A stretch of 64,000 bases of DNA from positions 11,887,587-11,951,586 of the forward strand of contig CANTUZ010000002.1 of the NCBI GenBank assembly GCA_947846985.1, read 5' to 3'. Below are positions 36,827 to 49,727 of the stretch, one piece after another (the stretch's first letter is position 1; each line of letters starts with the position of its first letter). The notes beneath the pieces were generated by a model. The model was not told where the DNA came from. It saw only the letters and a program-made list of their open reading frames with translations, and did no database searches. The DNA is from Fratercula arctica. Its lineage: Eukaryota > Chordata > Aves > Charadriiformes > Alcidae. The position numbers were made by a program, and so were the translations under genes.

Positions 36827-36850
36827 CTGCTGAAAGTTTTCAGCCGAGTG
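36827..36850 (-). CDS. Possible 24-base microexon (HSAENFQQ)
   Basis: On the minus strand the acceptor has a strong tract (GATTTCTTTTTTAAATAG). It precedes eight codons reading HSAENFQQ in phase 0 and the donor TCAGCAG|GTGCGTTAC. The length is a multiple of three. The reading is compatible in phase with the candidates at 41383-41443 upstream and 34611-34628 downstream. The evidence is limited by its small size. Confidence 0.15.
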
Positions 36851-39800
36851 CTATTTAAAAAAGAAATCAATAACTGAACTGCTGATTATGAGAAAAACAT
36901 GGTCTCCTCTAATCTTTGAACAGCCTATTTTCCTTCCAGTGCACATGCCATTATCTCAGTAGTGCTAATGGAATTTGGAACCACGTGTCCAGAGACCATG
37001 CCTGTCTCTGGGACCTCTCTGAGAGATACGGAGCATTTGCAATTCTCATTGACCTTAACAAGAACAAGTTTTAGATCTTAAACACAGCTTTTTTTGTTTT
37101 GCTTTTTTTTTTTCAGGTTACATATAGTAGTGTTATGGCAGAAAATCTGGACTGTGAAAAAGAAAGTGGAAACTTTTTAAAAGAGATCTGAGCTAGGTCT
37201 GTACATATGCAAGTAGTCACACTGACATAGAGATTGCACTATCAGGCAGCGCTAGAGAAGAAAAAGAACAAAATTAAATTACATTAAAAAAGAAATAATA
37301 AAAATCCTCAGAAAAATCATCAGTAACAAGTTTTATGCATTTTTTAATTTTTATTTCTTCACATTTTCTTCGTCTTTCTTTGAGTCTCATCCAGTAAGGT
37401 CTCCCTCCCACTCCCTCCGTCTGGAATATGAATCTATCTCTCTACGTACTCTCCCTACAACTTACTTTTCAACCCTGTCCCCAAAGCTCCTGAAATTTCA
37501 GTGATTAATTGAACTGCATCTGGAACGCTTCCAAGCCTGCCTTGTCCTCATTGGTTTGACAATGTTCCTGTGCTCTGGTCATTAGCACAGCATGACCCTG
37601 CAGAACTAACTCAGCCATGAAGCAAGTTAATCAGTAAATGAATAGAGCTCTTGAACAGAGAAGTTTTATCCTGAGTTCACCAAAGCAATTATGTGTTAAT
37701 TAATTCTCTGCCAGGCACAAAGTAAGACAAATATAGGAAGTATGATCTTCAGAGAAATAATTTTCTGAGGAGAAGGTCAAATCCTAAACTGATGTAAATT
37801 GTCATAGCTTACTTTACTTACATTGAGCCGTTACGATTTGTATCTTCTGAGGATCTGTCCCTATTATAAGAGGATTCACCATTTTAATTTTATTCTTAAT
37901 CCTAATAACCAATAGGAAATCCATGCCAGCTGAGCCTTTCTTCAAGGAAATAATGAGTTTCCTCTGAAAACTGCTTCATAGGACTTAAATTCTAAATAAC
38001 AAATGTGGTATATCTCCATTTTCTACATATACATAGATGTGTCTCATATTGGAAAACATATAAATATATATCTAGAGCCTGACTTTTTTTAATGTTCAGT
38101 TCCTTACAAACTTACACAAGTAACTTACTAAAAAGAGACAGCATTAAAATCCCCGGGAATATGCAGACTGTCTTGAAAGCAATCTTTGGATTATATATTT
38201 CCTTATATTTGAAAAATTAACTCCTACGAGCATAACTCAAGCAGAGCATAGTTCAGCGTGCTGCACAAGCAAAACAACTTGCAAATCTCAAATGAAAAAT
38301 ACATCAAGAATCTGTTCTTGTTCCTACTTAAATCAGGAAGAAATTTATCATTGACTTAAATGGGAACCAAAGCAGGTTTTACACTGAGCAACCTCTTCAT
38401 TATTTCAGAACCCATTTTTTTAAAAATGGACACAGACTGGGGTTTCCCAGCTTTCAGATGTCCCTTTTGTAACACTTTCAAGGGATTTAATGTTCAGAGG
38501 ATTCCCAAGTTTAGCCAATAAAGTCTCAAGGCACTATTCTCTCAAGTCACTTTGGAAAGAAGAGGCCATCTAATCTACGAGCAGAACACTGGCTGTACAC
38601 ATCTTGTTAATCCTATGGCTAAGAGCCTGAATAAAAATTGATCATTATCAGACATTTTTTGAAATGAAAGCATTTCATATGCTGGCCATCCCAAAGGTGC
38701 TGCTCTGTGTGGTTGTCTAGGCATTGTACCTTCTCGAGACAGAAGATGTCAAGTCTTTGTGCTCCATTTCCATCATCACCCAGTTTCATTGCTCTCCAGT
38801 TGTGCTTTCAGTTCTGTAAACATATTTCTGTGAGAGTGAGATGAGAAAAGCATTTCATTCTGGGCTCAGCTGAATTGCACCGGTGTAGCTCAAAGCATAC
38901 TGTTTCATGCCAAAACTTCATATCGGATATGCCTAAGGGTTTATGATTAATCCAAGCTTCTCAAAAGTGTAACACTGAAATGTCTTCACTGGAAAATTGA
39001 TTATAATTCCTCTAAGCTAAGCCAAGTCAGACATCATATATCTCATCTATAATTACCCTATAAAATCTCTTGCTATCTTTCCATACTTTTTGCATTCCAG
39101 ATACCCAAACATGAACAAAATAGTAGTGATAGATGTGTCTTCTCAGAAGCTATTATTACCTCCAAGCCCACCAAAGTGCCTACAAAGGGGTACTTCTCAG
39201 ATTCTTATCTCTGCAGGACAATGGGATTCATACTGTTTGCAGACACAACAGACTGAACAATCGCAGGTGACGCAGAAAGATGTAATATATGCCTGTAGAC
39301 AGTCATAATTAACCATCACTAGCAGTCCTGACAATATGCCTGTTGCAATTACTTGGGTTGCATGTGACCAGCTGGTTATTTTACCACTCCTGGTGATATT
39401 CAACATGTAATATTTATCAAACACTGTTCTTCATCTTTCAGTTGTGATTAATCTCTTGCTAAAGGACAGTGTTTCTGAAGGAAAACAGGGTGTTCTGAAT
39501 TTTAAAGAACACAGAGAACGTTTTTTAAAAATTAAGTACCCAAACGCCCTATTGCATCTCTAGATACCGCAGTTCTTTGTGCAGGGAAGGTAACTGCATC
39601 TACAGATAGATGTATGACTGATCATTAAATCTACAAATAGTCACTGCGTCCTGAAACAAAGTGCCAGCACAGAGAAAGTTTTACAGACACAGGCAGTTCT
39701 ATGTACAGCTGAGCTGCTTCCAGTGGCTTTTTGTGGAAATGTGGATCTGGATCATCTAACAAAGGACTCTGCAGACTCTCCTCTATCCAGCCTACCATGT

Positions 39801-41382
39801 ATTTTCACTAAACTTGTAACAATGATTTTTTTTCTCTCTCTTCCTCTCTCTCACACAAACAAAGCATGATTGTGTGCTTCCTTAGTAAACAAGGATGAAA
39901 ATAAATGTCGGGATTCAGTTTTGTAAAAGAAAGTATGAGTAAAAGGGGAGAGGAAGTACCCTGAAAGGATTTGGGAAAGAAACCATTGTACAAAAAAATA
40001 ATGAAATTATAATAATAGTTTAAATATAATCCAATAAAATGCAAATAAAATCCTAAACTAAAGTCACATGCTAAATTAGTATTTCTATGTACATATTGTG
40101 TCTCTTCTCTTCGCCTTTTCTGCCTCTGACCCTAAAGACAACAGAGTAAGTTCTTCAGGGAGGAAAAGCATATTTCTATATATCCTTGCAGAATTCAGCA
40201 CAATGTGGGCCTAATCCCTTTATGGCTTTTGAGAGTTAAAATAACACATAACTCCTAGCTGTCACAGTAGTAAAGTGAACTGAAGCCAAAGAAAAGCCAA
40301 GAATATCTACAGGGACCACTGTGAATAGGAACCGACAAGTTTCTTGGAGTTCCACCTGCTAACGTGTGCCAAAATTTCATGTTCCTGCTTGCTTGTAATT
40401 TGCTTAACACAAAATTACTTCCATTATTTTTTTCCCCATAAAGTTCTGAAATGACTTATCCCTTTCATGCACAGACTGGCCTGCTTTTGTGATAACAAAC
40501 TGCTATGGTAGAGAAATGAAAGGCTGGGAAGATTTAGTTCCAACTTAACATGTGTCTAAGGAAAGGCAATGGGTGATTACTGAAATTTTCTGTATAACCC
40601 TGTTCTGTTATCAAAACAACTATTTTAGCTACTTGCCTATAGAGTAGGTTAAAATATGTTTTATGTTCCTTTTTCCCCTTGACCATGCCATAAACAGTCT
40701 TTCACAATATATTTTCAGCAGAAAATATGCATGTTTCTTAAAAAAAATATGCCAAGTTTTCTCCTTTAACAGATGGTGAAAATAGTTCTTATCATGTTTC
40801 CTCATCCTCTTAGTTTCCTAGCAAAACATTTTGGCAAATCAAGAGGTATAAATAAAGATTCAGATGTTTATTGAACAGCACATAATTTAAATAAATCATA
40901 TTTATGAATGTCTGGCTGAGCAGAATTGATTGCCAACATATACCCTTTGGGCCTGAGTTTGTTATCTGATGTTTATCTCAGACTGGAAAACACAGTGTGT
41001 GAATCATTTATCCATTTTTGTACTCTCCTTTCTCTCATTTTTTAAAATTTTCCAAATCTCTATTTAAAGTAAAAACCCCATTACTTTGAAATGTACTGCA
41101 TGCCCAACAAGTTCGGCATGTGGGAACCTGAAATAATTAAAGAACAGTAATTAACAATTAAATTAATCAAATAAACCCTCACTATTTTCCCCATTCCCTC
41201 TCCAAATAATGGAACACAAAGAAATTCTTACATTGCAACATTGGGCTTTCAAAAATTTGGCTTTTCACCCTGTTGGAAGCAGGCTGCCCAGACCCAGACA
41301 ATTCAAACTCTCCAAGCCACGCTGGCAAACCCAGTAGCTGCTTCCACGTTCTCACCATCACTGCTATTTTTTCCAGACTGAC
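36851..41382. other. AT-rich unique sequence, nothing recognised
   Basis: Long intron-like stretch with oligo-A and oligo-T runs and no identifiable transposon, RNA gene or long open frame. A 24-base exon-like segment on the minus strand (37466-37489) has acceptor GAAATTTCAG and donor AAAA|GTAAGTTG, but only frames out of phase with its neighbours stay open. Confidence 0.5.
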
Positions 41383-41443
41383 CTTGATTACTTTACTCCC
41401 GTCCGTACTGTCGATAAGCAATCTAGTACAACATTTGCAGAGT
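41383..41443 (-). CDS. Candidate 61-base exon, strand ambiguous
   Basis: On the minus strand a textbook acceptor (TTTTTTCTCTTTTTCTCCCAG) precedes 61 bases reading LCKCCTRLLIDSTDGSKVIK, then donor ATCAAG|GTCAGT. The segment has several CpGs in an AT-rich setting. The same DNA on the plus strand also starts at a good acceptor (CTATTTTTTCCAG at 41376) and is open for about 42 codons (TDLDYFTPVRTVDKQSST at the start), but has no good donor. The minus reading is better supported because both splice sites are present. No family is recognised. Confidence 0.25.
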
Positions 41444-41479
41444 CTGGGAGAAAAAGAGAAAAAACAATTTCAACACTGA

Positions 41480-42627
41480 AGGCCAAACTGTGGGACTGTC
41501 ACTGATAGTAGCCTCGCAGGATAAGCAAACTATAGACCTGAGAAGAAATTGCAAACACTCTTTAACTTTCTCGTGTGCTTTCAAAGAGGGGAAAAAGAAT
41601 CTAAGAGTGTACAACTACCCAAACAAGATATCAGAAATAAACCTCAAAACCACATAGTGAACGGATTTTTATACCTTATTTTTATAACTGCAATTGTAAT
41701 GAAACTTAGTAGGAAAAACTAGTAGCCCTTTAAGATGCCCGTGCAAATAAGGTGCAGCTAGGGTTTTTTAGCATTGACTGGTATGTTCATAGATGGCAAA
41801 CTCATACAGCCTGATGTACAGGTGTTAGTATCCACAGCAAGACTTGATTTCTTTCTCATTTACATTTTGATACGTGTACTAAAGCGGATGGAGTACACAT
41901 TCAGCAATGTCTCAGCCTATTAAAAACTTTATGTGCTGTATGATATGTACCTCTGATATGCACCAAGTCTGGAGTCCTTCTCTCTTACAAAGCTTTCATA
42001 ACTGCAATTATGTGTGTCTCCTTTCTCATCACCTCCTAACATTCCCCTTTATCACCTCCTGCAATGTCTCGTTACATTATAGTTTTTATATGAATACAGT
42101 TACTAAAAGCTTCACTTCTCCTGAAATAGAATTTCTCTTTTTTCCCCTGCTTTGTTTCTGGAATACTTTTAAAAATTATTTTAGGTAAGAACATTTAAAA
42201 GAAGATCCACCTCAAAATGAATGTATTGCCATTGGTTGAAATTGTTTTAAAACTAGATAAGTAGTAATTTTCTTATATGTTTGAATCTCCAGTCAGCAAA
42301 ATTAAATCACCTTGTTCTCAGCTTCACATTCCCAGGGTAAATAGTGGCTGGAAAAAAAAAAATGGTGACTATGGCAACAAATATAACCAACTTCTAAAAT
42401 ACATTTTCAAAAAGGATTTTTTAAAGAATTTGCTCAAAAGGCACACAGAGAACATCACCAGAAAATGCTTCCTTTGGTCCCAAACTGAGCATCTGCACAG
42501 ATGGAGGAGTCAACACTGATCTTTAACACGGAGATGAGAGGAGTCACTGGTGTTTCCATTTAGCAAGGATGCTACTGAATCCCCTTCCTAATGGATTTGA
42601 GTTGTATGATGGATTATAATATCATAA
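41480..42627. other. AT-rich unique sequence, nothing recognised
   Basis: No known repeat or convincing exon was seen between the exon candidate and the solo LTR. Confidence 0.5.
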
Positions 42628-42632
42628 TCTTA

Positions 42633-43201
42633 TGTACTGATTTTGACTGGGATGGAACTAATTTTCTTCATAGCAGCTCTTATGGTGCTCTATTTTGGAT
42701 TTGTGATGAAAACAGTGTTGATGACACAGGGATGTTTTAGCTATTGCTGAGCAGTGCTTATGCAGCTGCTCCACCAGTGAGGAGGCTGGGGGAACACAAA
42801 AGGTTGGGAGGGGACACAGCTGGGACAGCTGACCCCAACTGACCAAAGGGATATCTATCCCCTACCATATGACGCCATGCTCAGCAATAAAACCTGGGGG
42901 AAGAAGGAGGAAGGAAGAATGTTTGGAGTTATGGCATTTGTCTTCCCAAGTCACCATTACACGTGATGGAGCCCTGCTTTCCTGGAGATGGTTGAACACC
43001 AGCCTGCCAATGGAAGTGGTGAATGAATTCCTTATTTTGCTCTTCTTGGGCCTGTAACTTTGCTTTACCTATTAATTATCTTTATCTAAACCCAGGAGTT
43101 TTGTCACTTCTACCCTTTCAATTCTCTCCCCCATCCCACTGCAGGGCAGGGAGCAAACGGCTGTGTGGGACCGAGCTGCCTGCTGTGGTTAAACCACAGC
43201 A
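42633..43201 (+). mobile_element. Solo LTR of an avian endogenous retrovirus, 569 bp
   Basis: The element starts TG and ends CA, and its sequence matches an LTR type I know from bird genomes. Landmarks in order are TTTTGACTGGGATGGAAC near the start, GAGGAGGCTGGGGG, GGGAGGGGACACAGC, CAGCTGACCCCAACTGACC and a degraded TATA-like AGCAATAAAACC. Near the end are CTCTCCCCCATCCCACTG and GGTTAAACCACAGCA. The flanks are TCTTA (42628-42632) and TCTCA (43202-43206), a 5-bp target duplication with one change. There is no primer-binding site, gag, pol or env, so this is the product of recombination between two LTRs. It has no coding capacity. Confidence 0.93.
43181..43201. repeat. Perfect palindrome at the 3' end of the LTR
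   Basis: TGCTGTGGTT (43181-43190) and AACCACAGCA (43192-43201) are exact reverse complements around one A. It coincides with the LTR terminus. LTR ends normally carry only short inverted repeats with the opposite end, so this local symmetry is probably specific to this copy or subfamily. Confidence 0.85.
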
Positions 43202-43206
43202 TCTCA

Positions 43207-46200
43207 AAATGACAAAACCACTCATTATGATAGAAAAGCATGCATCCATCCACAGGCAGTATAATCAGGTCAGATTTCTATTTTCAGTGCTTCACCAAGA
43301 CTTAGCAAATAGTCCTTTCAAATGCAGACCCAGCTACAGTTATTCATACTTTGGAGCTGGCAAGGAGAATGATCCCTTAGACCATGCACACCAGGAGCAC
43401 TAGTGCTTTAAGGCACGTAGCTACGGCAGTGAGCTCTGTCTGCTCTTTTTCTTTAAGATGCTCCTTCTTAGTTCGCTTTTAGCTGTTCCTGCATGAAAGT
43501 CTTGTGATTTTCTTCCTGTCAAACTCAAGCAATGGGGTTAGCAGAATCATATTTATGTGCAATGAAGTAGAAAGCAATGGTTTGAAAGCAATCACCAGTT
43601 GACTGTGGCAGTATGTACTCTATGTTTGCCTGCCAGGCATCTATTTTACATTTTGCACAAATATACAGGGCTGAGTGTTTTGTGCAAAGGTTTAACTGCC
43701 CCCCCTCCCCCCACAAACTGATAGCTTACAAATTATTAAAAAGCAAACAAACAAACAAAGAAACAAAAAACCTTAGCAAATAAAATACAGACCCAGCTTC
43801 AGACAAATGTTTCTAATATTTGAAACTATAAATTCGATTAAGGCCACACCAGCATAATGCTGATCCCCTCCTGAGTGATGTCCACTCAGATGTAAACGTT
43901 TGTGCCTCCACTGACTTCCCTCTTCCCTTGAAGTCCTTCTCTGTGATGGAAGACTCACTCAGTAAGTGAAGTTAAAGGAACAATATGAAGCGTGGTAAGG
44001 AAAAAAGATAAAATGAGAAAAAAATAGGCAAGAGAACAAGGTTGGTGAAAAAAATATTACTCTTCTTGTCTCTCTTTTCCCTGGCTGATCTCTCTAGCTG
44101 AGCAGGGTCTCAGGTCCTTCCTGTCCTCGCTTTCCTGGCTGTCACCAACGCCACTCCATAACAGATAGAAAATTAATGCTACTGTCCCCAAATAGGTGGG
44201 CATGTGCCCATTTCCTCCTTTAAGAATCCCTCTCCTGTTCTGGTACAGCACAGGATGTATTTCATTTGTGATCTCTTTCCCATTGCGTAAGGCAGAGAAC
44301 TCTCTCCACGCGGTTTCACTGGAATTCAGATTAGGCTTTTACTGTATGAGAGAGGTTTATTTCTTGTCACATTCACTTTAGCATTTACAAAAACTTCCCA
44401 AGGTAGTAAGCAGGCCCTAGCTCATTTACAACTCGGAAATTCAGCTAACTTTGAAACTTAGTAGAGAGTGATTTATTTAATTTGCTAGAAAGAATGGAGT
44501 TTCCTGTTCTGCCTTGCTAAATCACTTTTGTAAAATATCAAAAGTGGGCTCCTATTTCTCTTTTGTATGCATGCCTGTAAAAACAAACTCCAAAACTATG
44601 AGATTATTTTTCTAAGTTTCCATGTAAATGGAAGAAATGGAACAGCTCTAAAGGCCTCACTAAAGCTAAATGTTCTTGACTTCTAAGGGGCTTTACATTC
44701 CCTCTGAATTCAGAGATGTGGAGTGTGGCCTTACAGGGGGTCCAACAGTACAGATGCAATGGAAACATGAAAGCATAAGGAATCATTCATGATTTTTTTT
44801 TTTGACTCTTAGAGTTACACTAACAAATTTTGGCATTGCAGGGACTCTTAATATGTTTTACAAAGAGCATTCAAAATTCTAAACATTTACAAATGGTTCT
44901 CAGCACGTAACAAAAAGTATTTTAAGATGGCACCGTAACTTGAATGTTCTTAGTGTCTCTTTGCCTATGTACCATGTTCATGGCCAAAAAAATTGCATAT
45001 GACTTTTAAAACTTATACTGTTATACCTCTATTTAGATGTGTAAACGCTACAGTCTTCATAGCCTTAATAAAAGAGAGACGGATACAATATTATTTGGTA
45101 TGTTCAGAACATGATGTTGGGAAACATATCCCTTTTTTTCACATTGCCCCTTTCCTGAATTCCAGAGATATTAACTTACAACTTGTTGCACTTTCTGAAA
45201 GCTAGCACAATGCATATTTAGACTTGTCTGAAAATAAGAATTATTTTCCAAAAATAAACTGCAGAACAGGGAAAGATCAGTAATATCTCTCTGTAACAGA
45301 AATAATCAGTACGATCTGTCTTCTATTGTTGAATTAAAAGATTCACAAATATGTTGCTGTAAACCACAGGCATGCTGAGCAATAATCTTTTGGAGGACAG
45401 ACAGCTTCCCTGGTTCTAATATGACAAACAGCAGTACAGTTTCACTATCCCCTCTCTATTTCATAGTACAGGAGGAATACTATACATTAATGCCAAGCAT
45501 TTTCATTATAAGCCTCAATTTAAAAAATATGTAATTTGTTGGATGAAATCTGCCATAGCTGAGCTGCTTCCTTTCCAGGGCGGCTCTAAAGAAAAGTTTA
45601 ATCAATTCTATTTAGCCATTTTTAATATCCAAGAGAGAAAGAAAATGAACACATGACAGCTGTTGCTATTACTACAGGCCCTACTTTTTTAGTTTCCATT
45701 TTTCACATTGTGTTTTCCCAAGAAATAGGATATAAGGAGCTTAAGGTTGTATTAACTTTTCTGACATACAAAACTTAGTTTTATACATTTATTTTTAACA
45801 TTTCTACCGTTAATTAAGATAGGTTGTACGTGTATGCTTAAATAAATTGTTCAGATACTACTGTGCTTGCCAACTCAAACATGTCTTGAAAAGTTAAAAA
45901 AGCTGTTTAAGAAGAAGCTCCTAAATGCTTGAAAATCATGGGCTTTCAATACACAAAACTTGAGTTGTCAATTTTTATTTTTAATATATGTTATGATGAG
46001 AACTACATAGTGAACAAATTAATGCCTTTCACACACAAATAGACACTAGACAGGATGTATTTAATTCTGGTAATTGTAAACTGTATACCATGAATGCACA
46101 TTCAGATCCATCTCTCGTTGCTTGCTAGGCTCGAGGCTGCTTTGCAAACAGTTTCCTCACATTAGTATTAACAAAATTATTTGTTTAGGGGAATGGTTAC

Positions 46201-49200
46201 AGGAATTCTGCTCTAATTTCAGGCTTGTCTGTAAAGGAATTATTTTTAGGAATAACTGGATCCACGTATAATTCTACAAATTGGAGTATGCAGATAGTAT
46301 AGAGAGGCAATGTCTATATTGCTAAACTAAGCAGTGCTAAGTCCAAGCACAGGCACTGGCACGTGGTCACCAGTTTTGCCAAAGGGTTAATATGGTCTCT
46401 GAAGGCAAAAAAAAAAGACCAAGTAGGACTAAGGGCAGTACAAGCCAGACACTATTACCAAAAGGCTGTTTAGTTGAGAACATCGTATTTTGGAGGTAAC
46501 AGAGTTTAGCCACATGAATGTAAGCTATGATGCGTAGGTTGGTTTCAGGGCTAGGTAACAGTCAGGGACATATTTTATTTACTAATACAGACAGTGCTGT
46601 TTCTATGATTAAAATGCTAACCCAAACTTCTATTCAAAGACTTTTAAAAGCCATTTTGTTCTTCACTACCTCTTTTTGAAGCCTCAGCTACAACAAATGA
46701 ATTTCGCTTCTCAACAGTGTCCATCATCTAAATCTTAAGTCAATGGCATAACAACTTTCCTGTAGATTTACTGCTTCAAATACAGCAAAGGCTTTTTGGT
46801 TTTGATTTGGTCTTCAACTTCTTACTCCTCCTCTAATCCATTCTACCTTACCTTACTTATTGCAACAATATCCTCCTTTCATTAACTACACAAGTTCATG
46901 TTCAACTAATTATCCAGCATGACCACCAGCTCCTTTCACAGTTTCTAAACTACTAAGTCATACATTCTCTAGCCTTGTAACTCTGGTCTGTATCCTTTGT
47001 TTCTGGAAAGAAAAGTAATTTTATTTATTTTTTTTTTAAAGAAGGGGTCACCTGTGAGAAAGGTTGGAAGCATTTCTTTAAAGAAACACAATACTTATTT
47101 GATTGGCACTTGAGCAGGATTCCCTGGATCTCCAGAAACTTATGGGAAAAAGAAGGAAAAACTGGTGTCTGTATGTCTGTCCCAACACCTTGGAGCTGTG
47201 CTAAACCATTCAAAGGCAACATTCTTTCCAAAGTGAATGCAATATCGTTGTCATCTAAAAGTGAAAATGTTCACATAAATAACTGAGAGGAAAAGTAGCA
47301 TGACCTACAGATAAGGACTGAAATATGGGGATGATAAATCTTTCCTTTTATGTTAACAAATGAAGAAAATTAGCACTAGTCCAGCACTAAGAAGAGGCTA
47401 TAAAACACACAAATACTAAAAATAAAATACGTGAATTTATTTCTCAATGTGAAAAATTTAGTAAGTGCAGGTATTGAACACAAAATATATTATCAAGATT
47501 GCCCTGAGTGACACATGCATGCAGTTCAGCATGTCAAAATATGATTCTTTTTATTTTTGTACTCAGGATTGAGGAAATTCAGTGGAACATTTTTAAACTC
47601 GGCAATTCAAGATATTCCAAGTCACTATTTCAACAATAACTGTGTTTTAGTTACCCAGGTGATAGGTAACCATGACTTCTAAATAGTATGTCTGGTAAAT
47701 TTAGGAGCTATGTCAAAATCCCACATTATTCTTATTAAAGTGAACAGGGTGTCAATAAATTATTTTTTTAATGAGAAATCTTCTAAGTGATTGCATTGCC
47801 ATTTGCTGAACATAATGCAGCTGTTAGCCAAGATAAATAGAAAAATATATAAATAATATCTATTACTTGTGACTTATACATAATACATATCCTGCATGAC
47901 ATGTAAGATCAAACAATATACAATCTATTTGTCCCAGCACTCTTTTCAAATGGCATCATTTCAAAGAGTCCCAGTGTGTAAGTTCCACTTTGGTTAACTT
48001 GTCATGGCATTCACTTCGAGTTCCGTCAGTGTAAGGAGGCTGTTAGTGATAGGAGAATTAGACTTGAATATTACAATTGGTTTTGAGCAGGTGATTCCTT
48101 AGAGAATGCAACAAAAATTAAATTGGTGATACATGGCAGATGTAGATATTTTTTGTTCCTACATCAGCTTTCATCTTGACCATAATGGTTCAAAACTGAC
48201 AAAAATGTTGCTATTAATTATGACTATGCTGTACAGCCAAACAGTGGTATCTCTAGGAGGTTTATTCGAGCTGCAGATGACATCAGGATACATCAAAGCT
48301 GCAAGCACATCACGATGGCTTCATGCCAGGCCAGCTTCAGTCTGGTAGGGACCTTTATCTCCGGCAATGTGTTAGCTTCAAGAGCAGCTCTGTTCCAGAA
48401 ACAATTTTGCCTCTTCTGCGTGGCATCGCAACTGGCATAATAAGCTGTGTGAGACTGGAGCTGATGCCATGCAAAACATTGTGTTCCTGAAAATCGGAGC
48501 TTGGGAAAAAGCCACAGCTGGGTAGCTCTGCACATGATCCACTTGGGTCCAACAAGGCTGATATTAGCTTCGTTTCAGTACTTGTGGTAACACATTACCT
48601 CTTTCAGAAACATTTGGATGTCTCTGCTCTATACACGACAGAAGTCTGTTTTCTGGAAAGGCTTGTTATTCCCAGAGAAGTACCACATGAATGCATGGAA
48701 CCAGCCTGGGCCCAGCACTACGTCGGAGCTAACAAGCCAACTTTGAATACAGAAGGCTTTGAAGCACAGGGTAGACACAGAGTATCTTTGCAAAAATTAG
48801 CTCAAAGCCAGGGCTGGATGAAACCCAGTCAAATCCAGCTTGTCATGAGCTCAGTGCAAAGGCACTTGGATGTCTCTGCATGCTCCTAACGCGTGCTGTA
48901 ACACCTCCCCTATCCATGTTTTTCCACTCTCTTGGGATGATGGACCCGACTTGCCTTAAATACAGGACATTTCTTTCTTATTATTGGCTATGTTGGCATT
49001 TAATATGATGCACAATGCAACTAATATTTCCCTGCAATTATAACATTCATAATGTCTCCTTATGTAAAAACTCTAGTTTTGTAATTATTTTAATAATAAA
49101 AAGTACTACTTATTTCTTCATAGGCATAGCTGTTTTTTTCCTGGCAAATGATGTATCTCCAGTTACTGCATCCTCATAAAATAACAATAGGTCCTATTTC

Positions 49201-49727
49201 AGTCTAAAAGCAAATTTAATTTTTATTTATTTTGCACAGATATAAATTATTTTAGATATTACACCAAGACTGGACAAACCTGTGTGAGATAAATTTGGTG
49301 TACGCTTGGACATTAAACTTTTTTTTATGTTACTTGTTATGGCACCTGCTCTCATATCAAAAGTATAGTCGCCAGATAACACAAAGTATGAAACCAGTAC
49401 AAACTCACTCTGGTGTTTTGAAACAGTTAAAAAACAAGGAGCTATGTTTCCTTTGGCAGACTCTGTGCTGAATCAGGCATACAGTTTTCATGAAGCATCA
49501 TGCTGGCGTAAACACATGTCATGTCATATGTCATAAACATATGTCAGTTTACTCACAGGTAAACTTTTTAGGATAAACTTCTATTCCCAGTTGTGCATGA
49601 AAATGTAAAGAGAGAACATAGTGAAAAAAATGCATTTTGTATCTTAATCTACAACTATACTTGGCAGGCTTTTCTATTTTGTTATTACCAGTTATTATAT
49701 CCACAAGGTACTCACACACAGAAATGC
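43207..49727. other. Long AT-rich stretch, nothing recognised
   Basis: About 6.5 kb without a known repeat family, RNA gene or long open frame. A short C-run lies near 43696-43711. The section 48.3-48.9 kb is more GC-rich and has open frames on both strands; it contains two copies of a short motif (TTGGATGTCTCTGC) about 245 bases apart. None supports a gene. Confidence 0.5.
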
